Source: Lysobacter_K sp043738095
GTDB lineage: Bacteria; Pseudomonadota; Gammaproteobacteria; Xanthomonadales; Xanthomonadaceae
Length of the DNA: 64,000 bases
Assembly (NCBI GenBank): GCA_043738095.1
Contig: JAYSZI010000064.1
Location: 17,104-81,103, forward strand
Reading direction: 5' to 3'
Shown here: positions 29,240 to 38,189 of the stretch, piece by piece
How positions within the stretch are numbered: position 1 is the first letter of the stretch
Layout of the letters: each line of letters starts with the position of its first letter
Made by a program: the position numbers and the translations under genes
Notes under the pieces: generated by a model
Database searches by the model: none
What the model saw: the letters and a program-made list of their open reading frames with translations, nothing else
What the model was told of the DNA's origin: nothing

Positions 29240-29322
29240 CGCCAAAGGCCATGGGTTAGTAAGCGTCTAAATAGTCGCTCGGCATCGTCGACAATGTGAC
29301 CTCATGACGCGCCCTACCACCG

Positions 29323-29870
29323 ATGACGCAACTGACCTTCGCCGATGCCGAGTACGCCGACAAGCGTACGCAGACACGGTGCGAAGTGTTCCTGGCCGAG
29401 ATGGACCGGGTGGCGCCGTGGACCGCGTTGGGTGAGCTGATCGAGCCGCACGGACGCCGCCCGTATCCATTGGCAACCATGCTGCTGCACTTCCTTCAGA
29501 AGTGGTCTGCGCTAAGCGATCCGGCAATGGAAGAAGATCGCGCCACTGCGTCAGTTCCCGCAGTTATCGCTGCTCGACCTCGACGAGACCACGCTGCTCA
29601 ACTTCTGCCACGTGGAGCGCCATGGCCTGGCGGCAAAGATGCTGACGACAGTCAGCGCCTACCTCACCAGGGCACGATGGTGGGCGCCACGATCATCCAG
29701 GCGCCTGGTTCGAGCGCGCTTGCGTCGAGCATCCGTTCCGCTTGATCAAACAGAAGTTTTGTTTCCAGAAGACGCTCTACCGCGGCCTGCGAAGAACGGC
29801 TAGCAGTTGAACCCCCTGTTTGCGCTGTCCAACCTGCGGATGGCGCGGCGACGAAGGCTGCTATTGACAG
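29323..29870 (+). pseudogene. IS5-family transposase, deleted and frameshifted
   Basis: The N-terminus MTQLTFADAEYADKRTQTR and then EMDRVAPW, EPHGRRPYPLATML and SDPAMEE match the IS5 transposase start. After a shift come LRQFPQLSLLDLDETTLLNF and GLAAKMLTTVSAYL, then QGTMVGATII, in which the first catalytic Asp (usually MVDATII) is Gly. A large internal deletion jumps to EHPFRLIKQKF and LYRGLR, and a final shift gives PLFALSNLRMARR. It is dead. It flanks the promoter side of the RiPP operon. Confidence 0.9.
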
Positions 29871-30133
29871 GATAGGTCCGTCAGTGACGCGGCGGATGCC
29901 GCCCAGGGCACTCAGTTGAACGCAAAGCGATCCGAGGTCCGCGTGATCCAGCGCATTGTTCCACTGTCAGCCACATCGCCCACCGCGACTTTCCGACTCG
30001 CCATCCATGGCTCCGTCGGAAAAACGATCGAAGGAAGTCCCCTTTTGTGGGGCGGCGCACATGGGGGTCAGAGATCAAGAACCATGGCGCGCCGCGGCAC
30101 AGCACGGCCTACAAGCACACCGACGAACCCGCC
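29871..30133. other. Short gene-free interval downstream of the dead IS5
   Basis: I see nothing identifiable in these about 260 bp, which separate the IS5 remnant from the rsmB 3' end. Confidence 0.45.
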
Positions 30134-31441
30134 TCAGCCCTTGCGCAGCCGCGCATAGAAAAACCCATCGCCGCCGTCCTCGCCCGGCAGGCGCTGATGT
30201 CCGACGACTTGACCCTCGACTGACACCGCGCGACCGAAGCGCGCATTGAGCGGCTCGATCGTCGCATCGGCGGTGCGGGCAAGGAACGCCGCGACTTGCG
30301 CATCGTTCTCGGCCTTGAGGATCGAGCAGGTCGCGTACAGCAGTACGCCGCCCGGCGCGAGCGTGGTCCATAGCGCGTCGAGCAGATGCGCCTGGGTCGC
30401 GGCCAATGTCTCGAGGTCGGACTCGCGCCGGTGCAGCAGCACATCGGGCTGGCGCCGCACGATCCCGGTGGCCGAACACGGCGCGTCGAGCAGCACCGCA
30501 TCGAACGGCACCCCATCCCACCACGTCGACAACGCGGTGGCATCGGCCGCAAGCAGGCGCCCACGGCCGGCGAGGCCGAGGCGAGCGAAGCCGGTGCGCA
30601 TGCGGCGCAGGCGCGGCGCGTCGATCTCGACGGCAACCAGCTGCACATCCGGATCGCGTTCGAGTAGGTGCGCGGCCTTGCCGCCCGGCGCAGCGCAGGC
30701 GTCGAGCACGCGCGCGCCGGGCGCCAACGCGAGCGCATCGACCACGCGTTGCGCCGACGCGTCCTGCACCGAGACGGCCCCGGCATCGAAATCCGGCAGC
30801 AGCGCCACCGGCACCGGGATGTCCAGCCGTAGCGCATCGGGCACGGTGGTATCGCTGGTGGCATCGATCCCGGCCGCCTGCAAGCGCGCGGCGTAATCAT
30901 CGCGACTGCCGCGGCGCGCATTGACGCGCAACCACATCGGCGCGGCGATCGCGCTCGCATCGAGGATCGCGTCGGTTTCACCGCCCCAATCGCGCTGCAA
31001 TTGCGCGCGCAGCCACTGCGGCCAGTGCGCATGCGGGTCGCCGGCAGGCAGCCCTTCGCGTTGGGCGCGGCGCAGCAAGGCGTTGACCAGTCCGGCCTGA
31101 TGTTCGTGACCGAGCATGCGCGCGGCCTCGACCGTGGCCGCGACCGCGGCGTGCGCGGGCAGGCCGAGCGGATCAAGTTGCGCGAACCCGGCGTACAGCA
31201 ACGCGCGCACCTTGGCATCGCGCTTGGGCAACGGTCGCGCCAGGAACGTCGCAAGCGCGGCCTCGAACCGCATGGGCTGGCGCAACACCGCAAAACAGAT
31301 CGCCTCGACCAGAGCGCGATCGCGCGGATCGACCAACGGCGGCAACGCGGTGGCCAGTTCGGCCTTGAGCGAGCGACCGTGGTACAGCACCGCATCGATC
31401 ACGTTCGCGGCGATCGCGCGTGGTGCGGCGCCATCGCTCAT
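30134..31441 (-). CDS. rsmB: 16S rRNA m5C967 methyltransferase RsmB
   Basis: 435 aa, normal length. The NusB-like RNA-binding N-domain covers about residues 1-130 and the Rossmann methyltransferase the rest: LDACAAPGGKAAHLLE binds SAM, and LDAPCSATG near residue 320 carries the catalytic Cys. The C-terminus DGFFYARLRK is typical. The start overlaps the fmt stop by 4 nt. The block def-fmt-rsmB is conserved in gammaproteobacteria. Confidence 0.97.
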   Translation of the reverse strand: MSDGAAPRAIAANVIDAVLYHGRSLKAELATALPPLVDPRDRALVEAICFAVLRQPMRFEAALATFLARPLPKRDAKVRALLYAGFAQLDPLGLPAHAAVAATVEAARMLGHEHQAGLVNALLRRAQREGLPAGDPHAHWPQWLRAQLQRDWGGETDAILDASAIAAPMWLRVNARRGSRDDYAARLQAAGIDATSDTTVPDALRLDIPVPVALLPDFDAGAVSVQDASAQRVVDALALAPGARVLDACAAPGGKAAHLLERDPDVQLVAVEIDAPRLRRMRTGFARLGLAGRGRLLAADATALSTWWDGVPFDAVLLDAPCSATGIVRRQPDVLLHRRESDLETLAATQAHLLDALWTTLAPGGVLLYATCSILKAENDAQVAAFLARTADATIEPLNARFGRAVSVEGQVVGHQRLPGEDGGDGFFYARLRKG

Positions 31442-32367
31442 GCGAGGGTCCTGAGGTCGGCGCGGCCGTTGAGGTAGTCGGCCGCGGTGATCGCCTTGCC
31501 GCCGTCGCGCTGCAGCACGCGGATGCGCAGCACGCCCTCAGCGCAGGCGATATCGAGGCCCTCGCGGCCGGCGCGCAGCAAGGTGCCGGGTGCGGCGGCG
31601 TGGCTTTCGTTCAGCGCGATCGCACCGTGCACGCGCAGGCGCTCGCCGGCGACGCTCGCCTCGGCCATCGGCCACGGGTTAAAGGCCCGGATCTTGTTGG
31701 CGAGTTGCGTGGCTGGCTGGCTCCAGTCGAGCTGCGCATCGGCCTTGTCGAGCTTGTGGGCGTAGGTCACCCCTTCCGCCGGCTGCGGCTGCGCCACCGG
31801 GCGCAGGCCCGCACGCAGCAGGCCCAGCCCATCACTGAGCACCTGCGCGCCGAGCGTGGCGAGGCGGTCGTGGAGCTGGCCGCCGGTGTCGGTGGGCTCG
31901 ATCCGCAGCGACTGCGACAGCAACACCGGGCCGGTGTCGAGGCCTTTCTCCATTTGCATCAGGCACACGCCGGTCTCGCTGTCGCCGGCCTCGATCGCGC
32001 GCTGGATCGGAGCGGCCCCGCGCCAACGCGGCAGCAGCGAGGCATGCACGTTCCAGCAGCCGTGGGTCGGGATGTCGAGCACCGATTGCGGCAGGATCAG
32101 GCCATAGGCGACCACCACGAGCAGATCGGGTTTGAGTGCGCGCAGCGCATCCTTCGCCAGCCCCAGCTTGAAGTTTTCCGGTTGCAGCACCTCGATGCCG
32201 CGCGCGAGCGCCTCGCGCTTGACCGGTGACAGGGTCAACTCGCGCCCGCGCCCGGCGGGTCGGTCGGGCTGGGTGTAGACGGCGACCACTTCATGGCGCT
32301 GTGCGGCCGCGCGCAGGCACGGCACGGCGAACTCCGGGGTACCGGCGAAGACGATTCTCAAGGGCAT
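31438..32367 (-). CDS. fmt: Methionyl-tRNA formyltransferase
   Basis: 309 aa. The N-terminus RIVFAGTPEFAVPCL and the catalytic HASLLPRWRGAAPIQRAI (around residue 107) are diagnostic, with METGVxLMxM-type follow-up (GVCLMQMEKGLDTGPVL). It formylates initiator Met-tRNA using 10-formyl-THF. It lies between def (177-nt gap) and rsmB (ATGA-type overlap), the standard translation-initiation cluster. Confidence 0.98.
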   Translation of the reverse strand: MPLRIVFAGTPEFAVPCLRAAAQRHEVVAVYTQPDRPAGRGRELTLSPVKREALARGIEVLQPENFKLGLAKDALRALKPDLLVVVAYGLILPQSVLDIPTHGCWNVHASLLPRWRGAAPIQRAIEAGDSETGVCLMQMEKGLDTGPVLLSQSLRIEPTDTGGQLHDRLATLGAQVLSDGLGLLRAGLRPVAQPQPAEGVTYAHKLDKADAQLDWSQPATQLANKIRAFNPWPMAEASVAGERLRVHGAIALNESHAAAPGTLLRAGREGLDIACAEGVLRIRVLQRDGGKAITAADYLNGRADLRTLA

Positions 32368-32543
32368 GGTGCAGAGGTTCCGTAGGGCGGGTCGTGACCC
32401 GCCGGAGATTCGCGATGAACGTTTACGCCGCGGCGCAACTCAACGTCATCCAAGGCACCGCGCGAGTGGCGGCGGAGGGTAAAGATCTGCCCTCGTCTGC
32501 ACGACTTCGGAGCGCGACATGCCTGAGGCAACGCAGGGCGTGC

Positions 32544-33059
32544 TCAGGCCGCGTCGAGCCGACGCTGCTTGGCGAGCTTCTTGCGCACCATCTCGCGCTT
32601 GAGCGGCGACAGGTAGTCGACGAACAGCTTGCCGGCGAGGTGGTCCATCTCGTGCTGGATGCACACCGCGAGCACGCCGTCGGCCTTGAGCTCGAAAGGC
32701 TGTCCATCGCGTCCGACCGCTTGCACCGTGATCTCGTTGGCCCGTGTGACTTCGGCAAAGATGCCCGGCACCGACAGGCAACCTTCCTCGTAGACCTGCT
32801 CGCCGCTGCGTTCGACGATCTCCGGGTTGATGAATACCTGCGGCGTGTCGTTGTGCTCGGACACGTCGATCACCATGAAGCGCTGGTGCACGTCGACCTG
32901 GCTCGCCGCCAAGCCGATGCCGGGCGCGGCGTACATGGTTTCGAGCATGTCACCGAGCAGCTGCTGAAACGCGGGCTCGGCCACGCGCGTGGGGTCGACC
33001 GGCACGGCAATGGTACGCAGGCGCGGGTCGGGGAATTCGAGGATGGGGAGCAGGGCCAT
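32544..33059 (-). CDS. def: Peptide deformylase
   Basis: 171 aa counted from the ATG at 33059. The frame opens 27 codons earlier, but the MALLPILEFPD start matches the family. The three metal/active-site motifs are intact: GIGLAASQ (47-54), EGCLSVPG (92-99) and QHEMDH (135-140). It removes the N-formyl group from nascent proteins. It is divergent from the LysM gene. Confidence 0.97.
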   Translation of the reverse strand: MALLPILEFPDPRLRTIAVPVDPTRVAEPAFQQLLGDMLETMYAAPGIGLAASQVDVHQRFMVIDVSEHNDTPQVFINPEIVERSGEQVYEEGCLSVPGIFAEVTRANEITVQAVGRDGQPFELKADGVLAVCIQHEMDHLAGKLFVDYLSPLKREMVRKKLAKQRRLDAA

Positions 33060-33134
33060 GGCGTCAAAATCGAGGTGTGGGTCACAGACACAATCAACGC
33101 AGCGATTGTAACGCTCCGGCGCCCCCCGGATCGC

Positions 33135-33165
33135 TTGCAACCCTGCGCATCTTCTGGGCTATAGT
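33135..33165 (+). promoter_or_regulatory. Possible promoter of the LysM gene
   Basis: TTGCAA (33135-33140) and TATAGT (33160-33165) with a 19-bp spacer lie 52 nt before the LysM start. The -10 is good; the spacer is longer than ideal. Confidence 0.45.
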
Positions 33166-33216
33166 GCCCGGGCTGCCGCGGAAAGCGTGGGCAAATCTGC
33201 AAGGGGAATCAAGTAG

Positions 33217-34377
33217 ATGGCTGCCATATTGAATCCGATCCGCACGGTATTGACCGCTGCGCTGTTGACCGTTGCCACCTACGCCGTCGCTGTCGAAATG
33301 CGCGGCGATCATCCCGACACCTATGTGGTGAAACGGGGCGATACGTTGTGGGACATCGCCGGTCGCTTCCTCAAGCGGCCGTGGTTGTGGCCGGAAATCT
33401 GGCAGGCCAACCCGCAGATCCGCAATCCGCACCTTATTTATCCGGGTGACGTGATCTCGCTGGCCTACCTGGATCGTCTGGGCGCGGAGCCGGGCCCGCG
33501 TACCGGGAGCCCGATCCCCGCCATTCCGCTATCGCAGATCGAGCCGTTCCTGAAAGACCTGCGCGTGGTCGATTCGGTCGATGAGCTGCCCTACGTGGTT
33601 GCGCTTGAGGAGGACCGCCTGCGCAGCACCCAAGGCCAAGTCGCCTACGTCAAGGGGGTCGCCGGGGCGTTCGTCGGCCAGCGCTACGCCGTGGTCCGCC
33701 CGACCGTGCGCTACACCCACCTCGACCGCACCCAGTGCTGCGACATCTACAACACCGACGATCTCGACTACCGCGGTCGCCGCATCGTCGATTTCGATAA
33801 GTACTGGACCAACGTTGTCGTGCCCGATAAGGGCAATGAGCTGCTTGGATTTGAATTGCGGCGACAGAACACCGGCACCATCACCCGCGGCGAAGTCGGC
33901 GGCATCCAGGTCAGCACTCTGCTGCTGGACGACAGCGGCCGCGAAGTCCGCGTCGGCGACCGCCTGATTCCGGTCGAGGCCCAGACCTACGACCTGCAGT
34001 TCTTCCCGCACCCGCCCAAGCAGCAGCTCGAGTACGGCAAGGCGAGGATCCTGGCCGTGGCCGACATGCTGACCAGCGGCGGCCCGCGCGACGTGATCGC
34101 GCTGTCGGTCGGCAGCCGCGACGGCGTCGACAACGGCACCGTGTTCTCGACCTGGCGCGTGGGCAGCATGCCGCCGGATTACGTCGCCCACGGCGGAGCC
34201 GGCGATCGCAGTCCGGACAGCTACGGTCGCAACAGCCGGGTGCGTCTGCCTGACGAGTTTGCCGGCCATGCGATGGTGTTCCGCACGTTCGAGAAAGTTA
34301 GCTACGCGCTCGTAATGCAGAGCATCCGACCCAGCCGCGTCGGCTACGAGCTCAAGCACCCGGACGCGCCGTACTAA
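33217..34377 (+). CDS. LysM peptidoglycan-binding domain protein
   Basis: 386 aa with an N-terminal hydrophobic signal sequence (about residues 8-26). A LysM domain follows at about 35-81 (YVVKRGDTLWDIAGRFL, then WPEIWQANPQIRNPHLIYPGD), expected to bind peptidoglycan in the periplasm. The remaining roughly 300 residues are conserved among related proteobacterial LysM proteins but have no known activity. It lies between def and dprA, the usual neighbourhood for this family, and is transcribed with the dprA side. Confidence 0.93.
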   Translation: MAAILNPIRTVLTAALLTVATYAVAVEMRGDHPDTYVVKRGDTLWDIAGRFLKRPWLWPEIWQANPQIRNPHLIYPGDVISLAYLDRLGAEPGPRTGSPIPAIPLSQIEPFLKDLRVVDSVDELPYVVALEEDRLRSTQGQVAYVKGVAGAFVGQRYAVVRPTVRYTHLDRTQCCDIYNTDDLDYRGRRIVDFDKYWTNVVVPDKGNELLGFELRRQNTGTITRGEVGGIQVSTLLLDDSGREVRVGDRLIPVEAQTYDLQFFPHPPKQQLEYGKARILAVADMLTSGGPRDVIALSVGSRDGVDNGTVFSTWRVGSMPPDYVAHGGAGDRSPDSYGRNSRVRLPDEFAGHAMVFRTFEKVSYALVMQSIRPSRVGYELKHPDAPY

Positions 34378-34476
34378 CCGCCCCGGCAGCCGCGCGCTGC
34401 CGATGCGGCAAAGTCCTACCGCAACCCCCGACGGCGCCCTACGGCGCCGTCGTCGTGTCCGCGCCACGCTGGCACG

Positions 34477-35637
34477 ATGTCTGATGCCTGCACCCTAGCC
34501 TTGATCACACTGGTCGTCTGCGGCGGCCCCTTGGCCCCGCGCCGGCGGCTGCTCGAGGCGTTCCCCGACCTGCCCGCCGCGCTGTCCGCAGGCACCGCAA
34601 GTTGGCGCGCGTGCGGCCTGACCTCAGCGCAAATCGGCGCGTTGCGGGCCCCCGACGGTGCCGCCGTCGATCGCACCCACGCGTGGCTCGACGACCCGAA
34701 TCACCATCTGGTCGGTTGGCACAATCCCGACTACCCGCCCCTGTTGCGTCGCAGCCCAAGCCCGCCGCTGGCGCTGTTCGTGGCAGGTGAACCCGCACGT
34801 CTGTGGCACCCCGCGGTGGCGGTGGTCGGCAGCCGCTCACCGACCCCTGGTGGTCGCGACAATGCCGCGGGCTTTGCGCGCGCTTTTGCCGCAACGGGTC
34901 TGGCCGTGACCAGCGGCCTGGCGGCGGGCATCGATACTGCCGCTCACCTGGCCACGCTCGCCGGCGGCGGCCTCACCGTGGCGGTGTTGGGTACCGGTCC
35001 GGACGTGCCCTATCCGCGCAGCAACGCACGGCTGCACGCCCAGATCGGCGAATGCGGCGCGGTGGTCAGCGAACATCTGCCCGGTACCGGCCCGCTGCGC
35101 GAGCATTTCCCGAGCCGCAACCGGATCATCGCCGGGCTGTCCTTGGCCACGGTGGTGATCGAGGCTGCGGAGCGTTCCGGGGCGCTGATCACCGCGCGCC
35201 TCGCGGCTGAATCGGGGCGTGAAGTGTTCGCATTGCCCGGCTCGATCCACAACCCCCTCAGCCGCGGGTGCCATCGGCTGATTCGCGAGGGCGCTGGTCT
35301 GGTCGAAAGCGCAGACGAGGTGGTCGATGCCGTCGCGTCTTTGGGCGCCCAACTCGCTACGGACGTGCGCCAACGGTTGGTCGCTCCCGTTACGGGAGGC
35401 CACACCCGTAGGCTCGGTACCAACTCCAGCGACCCAACCACACCCCCATCTTGTTCAGGTAACTCCGACCTCCACTACCACTGCTTGTGGCAAGCGCTCG
35501 GTCACGACCCCACAGGTATGGATCAGTTGGTTGAACGTACCGGATTGACGCCTGCCGACCTGTCCTCCATGCTGCTGCTCATGGAGCTTGAAGGCCGCGT
35601 GGCAACTCAGCACGGCCGGTACTTCCGCAATCGTTGA
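34477..35637 (+). CDS. dprA: DNA-processing protein DprA (Smf)
   Basis: 386 aa. The Rossmann core shows AVVGSRSPTPGG, SGLAAGIDTAAH and AVLGTGPDVPYP, then FPSRNRIIAGLS and RSGALITARLA. These are the hallmark motifs of DprA, which loads RecA on incoming single-stranded DNA in transformation. The C-terminus (from about 320) is a small winged-helix-like domain ending GRVATQHGRYFRNR. It is followed by smg, as in many gammaproteobacteria. Confidence 0.96.
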   Translation: MSDACTLALITLVVCGGPLAPRRRLLEAFPDLPAALSAGTASWRACGLTSAQIGALRAPDGAAVDRTHAWLDDPNHHLVGWHNPDYPPLLRRSPSPPLALFVAGEPARLWHPAVAVVGSRSPTPGGRDNAAGFARAFAATGLAVTSGLAAGIDTAAHLATLAGGGLTVAVLGTGPDVPYPRSNARLHAQIGECGAVVSEHLPGTGPLREHFPSRNRIIAGLSLATVVIEAAERSGALITARLAAESGREVFALPGSIHNPLSRGCHRLIREGAGLVESADEVVDAVASLGAQLATDVRQRLVAPVTGGHTRRLGTNSSDPTTPPSCSGNSDLHYHCLWQALGHDPTGMDQLVERTGLTPADLSSMLLLMELEGRVATQHGRYFRNR

Positions 35638-35701
35638 ACTTAGCTGCGGTTTGTCTGCAAGTTCTTACCCACCGCGCCGCTGGCGGCGCAGGCCGAGGGA
35701 A

Positions 35702-36190
35702 ATGAAAGAGAGCATCTTGGACGTCCTGTTGTACTTGTTCGAGCACTACTTCACTGAGGATGCGGACCTGGTCCGCGACAGTGATTCCCTGCGCAGCGGC
35801 CCGCTATTCAAAGAGCTGGGCCAGGCCGGATTCAGTCCCGCCGAAATCAACAAAGCCATTGAATGGCTCGATGCGTTGGCCGATCAACGGCCGGACGTAA
35901 GCGCGCCACGTGCCGATGGCCCGACCCGTGTGTATTTCGGCCCCGAGCTCGACAAGCTCGACGTCGAATGCCGGGGTTTCCTGCTGTTCCTGGAGCAGCA
36001 CGGCGTGCTCGATGCGGGCCAGCGCGAGCTGGTGCTCGATCGCGCGATGGCGTTGGACCAGGACGAGCTCGATCTGGACGACCTCAAATGGGTGGTGCTG
36101 ATGGTGCTGTTCAACCAGCCCGGGAGCGAGGCGGCATACGCCTGGATGGAAACCCAGATGTTCGAGGACGAGCCCGAACCGGTGCATTGA
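35702..36190 (+). CDS. smg: Smg family protein (DUF494)
   Basis: 162 aa from the ATG at 35702. The frame is open for 38 codons upstream, but MKESILDVLLYLFEHYF is the conserved Smg start. The rest (LGQAGFSPAEINKAIEWLD, then the ELDLDDLKWVVLMVLFNQPG end) matches the family. Its function is unknown. It always accompanies dprA and topA, as here. Confidence 0.95.
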   Translation: MKESILDVLLYLFEHYFTEDADLVRDSDSLRSGPLFKELGQAGFSPAEINKAIEWLDALADQRPDVSAPRADGPTRVYFGPELDKLDVECRGFLLFLEQHGVLDAGQRELVLDRAMALDQDELDLDDLKWVVLMVLFNQPGSEAAYAWMETQMFEDEPEPVH

Positions 36191-36273
36191 CCGGCTAGCG
36201 GGGCGGACAAGGCCGGCAGCGCGCTTTGGGGAGGCGCTGCGGGCTGATACACACAAGTGAAAGGGGACCTCGC

Positions 36274-37005
36274 ATGACCGATTGGTACTACCACGACCCC
36301 ATCCAGGGTCGCGTCGGACCGCTTGCGGCCGACGACCTGCGCGCGCGCTACCGCGAGCGCGCGATCCAGCGGGACACCCTGGTCTGGCATCAGGGCCTGC
36401 GCGAATGGCAGCCGCTGGAGCGCCAGTCGGAGGAACTCGACCTCGCCAACGTAACCCCCGACGCCACCCAACCGCCGCCGCTGCCGCCGGCCGCGGCCCG
36501 GCCGAGTTACGACGATCTGCGTCCGCGCCACGCCACTGCGGCAGCGCCCAAGCGCGGCTTGGGCGGCTGCGCGATCGTGGCGATCGTGCTGGCGGTGGTC
36601 GCAGTGCCGATGATCGGCATCCTCGCTGCGATTGCGCTTCCGGCGTACCAGGACTACACCGTGCGCGCACGCGTCGGAGCTGCGCTGGCCTCGGTCGAAC
36701 CGCTCAAGCTCGCGGTGCTCGAGCACGCGGGCCGCACCAAGGCCTGTCCGGGCAACGATAGCGAAGGCTTCGGCAGCGCGACTTCGTATGCGGGGCCGTC
36801 GCTGGCGCAGGTGCAGCTCGGGGAGCTCGATGCCGGCCACTGCGCGCTGGAGCTGACCTTGCGCAATGTCGGTGCGCAAATCGACGGCACCACGGTGGTG
36901 CTAAGCCATGACGGCGACCCCGTATCGGCGTGGGATTGCACCGGCGGCACGTTGCCTCCGCGGTACCGCACGAGCCAATGCCGCCCGGGCGTCGCCGCCC
37001 CCTGA
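36274..37005 (+). CDS. GYF_2 domain protein with internal pilin-like segment
   Basis: 243 aa from the ATG at 36274, preceded by an AGGGGACC ribosome site. An N-terminal GYF_2 domain (WYYHDPIQGRVGPLAADDLR, about residues 4-50) is followed by a proline-rich linker and then a hydrophobic segment VPMIGILAAIALPAYQDYTV like the N-terminal helix of type IV pilins, but with no GF|TLIE cleavage site. The C-terminal globular domain has Cys residues (ACPG, HCAL, DCTG, QCRP) that could make disulfides. It is probably membrane-bound with the GYF_2 domain inside the cell. Function unknown. It is followed by a second GYF_2 gene. Confidence 0.85.
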   Translation: MTDWYYHDPIQGRVGPLAADDLRARYRERAIQRDTLVWHQGLREWQPLERQSEELDLANVTPDATQPPPLPPAAARPSYDDLRPRHATAAAPKRGLGGCAIVAIVLAVVAVPMIGILAAIALPAYQDYTVRARVGAALASVEPLKLAVLEHAGRTKACPGNDSEGFGSATSYAGPSLAQVQLGELDAGHCALELTLRNVGAQIDGTTVVLSHDGDPVSAWDCTGGTLPPRYRTSQCRPGVAAP

Positions 37006-37060
37006 ACGCAACAGCCCTCCGGCGGCTTTGCGGCTGCGTAGGGGGCGCCACGGATCGACC

Positions 37061-37987
37061 ATGACAACCTGGTACTACAGCGACGCCGCCCACACCCGCC
37101 TTGGCCCGATCGGTCCCGAGGATCTGGTCCAGTTGCACCAGAACGGCCAGCTGTTGCCGACCACCCTGGTTTGGCGCGAAGGCTGGGGTGACTGGCGAAC
37201 GTGGCGCGACATCATGCCGGAAGTCGTGGGTGGCGCGCGAACTGCCGACACGCGGCTCGATGGCATCGCAACCACAGCGACCAGCGTCGCGTCCGCCCCG
37301 ACCGCCAATCCGTATGCCTTGGCCGAGCCGCAGTCGCCTTACGCCCCGCCCCGTGCGTCGGTGATCGAGCGCGCCGAATTTTATTCCGGCGGCGAGGTGG
37401 TCTACGCCAGTTTCCGCAAGCGGCTGGCCGCTTACCTGATCGATGGCGTTGTCGTCACCGCCATCGCTTCGGTGGTGCAGGTGGCGGTGATGATGGGATT
37501 CTTCGGCGTCGGCATGAACGCGGTCACCCCGGAATCGATGTTTGCCGGCCCCGGCGCGGTAATGATGATTGTCGGCGTTTACATCATCCCGCTGGCGCTG
37601 CAGGCGGCGTACTACGCGATGTTTCATGCTTCGACCAAGCAGGCCACACTGGGCAAGATGGCGGTCGGGATCAAGGTCACCGACGATGCCGGCCATCGCA
37701 TCACCCTGGCGCGCGGCATCGGGCGTTTTTTCGCCTTCATGCTCAGCGGCCTGACGCTCGGCATCGGCTACCTGATGGCGGCGTTTACCGACCGCAAGCG
37801 CGGCCTGCACGACATGATCGCCAGCACCCTCGTGGTCGACCGCTGGGCCTACACCCAGCACCCCGACCGTCAGCGCCGGGAGCTCGACACCGTCACGGTC
37901 GTGATCTTGTGGGTGGGCGGGGTGTTGTTCTTGGGATTGATTGCGTTGATTGTCGTGGCGATCGGCTTGGCCGCGCAGGCCAACTAA
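37061..37987 (+). CDS. GYF_2-RDD membrane protein
   Basis: 308 aa from the ATG at 37061; the longer open frame upstream lies over the previous gene. An N-terminal GYF_2 domain (TWYYSDAAHTRLGPIGPEDL) is followed by an RDD family membrane domain with FRKRLAAYLIDGVVV, LGKMAVGIKV and DRKRGLHDMIASTLVV, typical of RDD proteins, some of which act as Na+/Li+(K+)/H+ antiporters. The GYF_2 module is shared with the preceding gene, 55 nt upstream, so the two may act together. Substrate unknown. Confidence 0.88.
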   Translation: MTTWYYSDAAHTRLGPIGPEDLVQLHQNGQLLPTTLVWREGWGDWRTWRDIMPEVVGGARTADTRLDGIATTATSVASAPTANPYALAEPQSPYAPPRASVIERAEFYSGGEVVYASFRKRLAAYLIDGVVVTAIASVVQVAVMMGFFGVGMNAVTPESMFAGPGAVMMIVGVYIIPLALQAAYYAMFHASTKQATLGKMAVGIKVTDDAGHRITLARGIGRFFAFMLSGLTLGIGYLMAAFTDRKRGLHDMIASTLVVDRWAYTQHPDRQRRELDTVTVVILWVGGVLFLGLIALIVVAIGLAAQAN

Positions 37988-38189
37988 CCCGCCGTGGTAG
38001 GACGCTGAACAGCCGGGAACGCGCCCGATTTAAGGCCCTTGCGACAGTCGGAGCTTGACAGCCGGGCCGCTCGCGTGATTCCACTAGAAAAAGAAACTAC
38101 CTGAACGCCCGCCGGTTTGCGCCGCGGGCGTCGCCTCTTTTGATTCACCATGCACGGCCAATACGGCCCTGCGGAGCCGCACCCCTTCC

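Noticed and set aside
28949..29245. A 98-codon frame overlapping the RiPP precursor on the same strand
   Set aside because: It has no ribosome site, spans the promoter and leader of the 63-aa precursor, and has no leader-core pattern.
38055..38100. A topA promoter with TTGACA near 38056
   Set aside because: No -10 at 16-18 bp; the nearest candidate, TAGAAA, is about 24 bp away.
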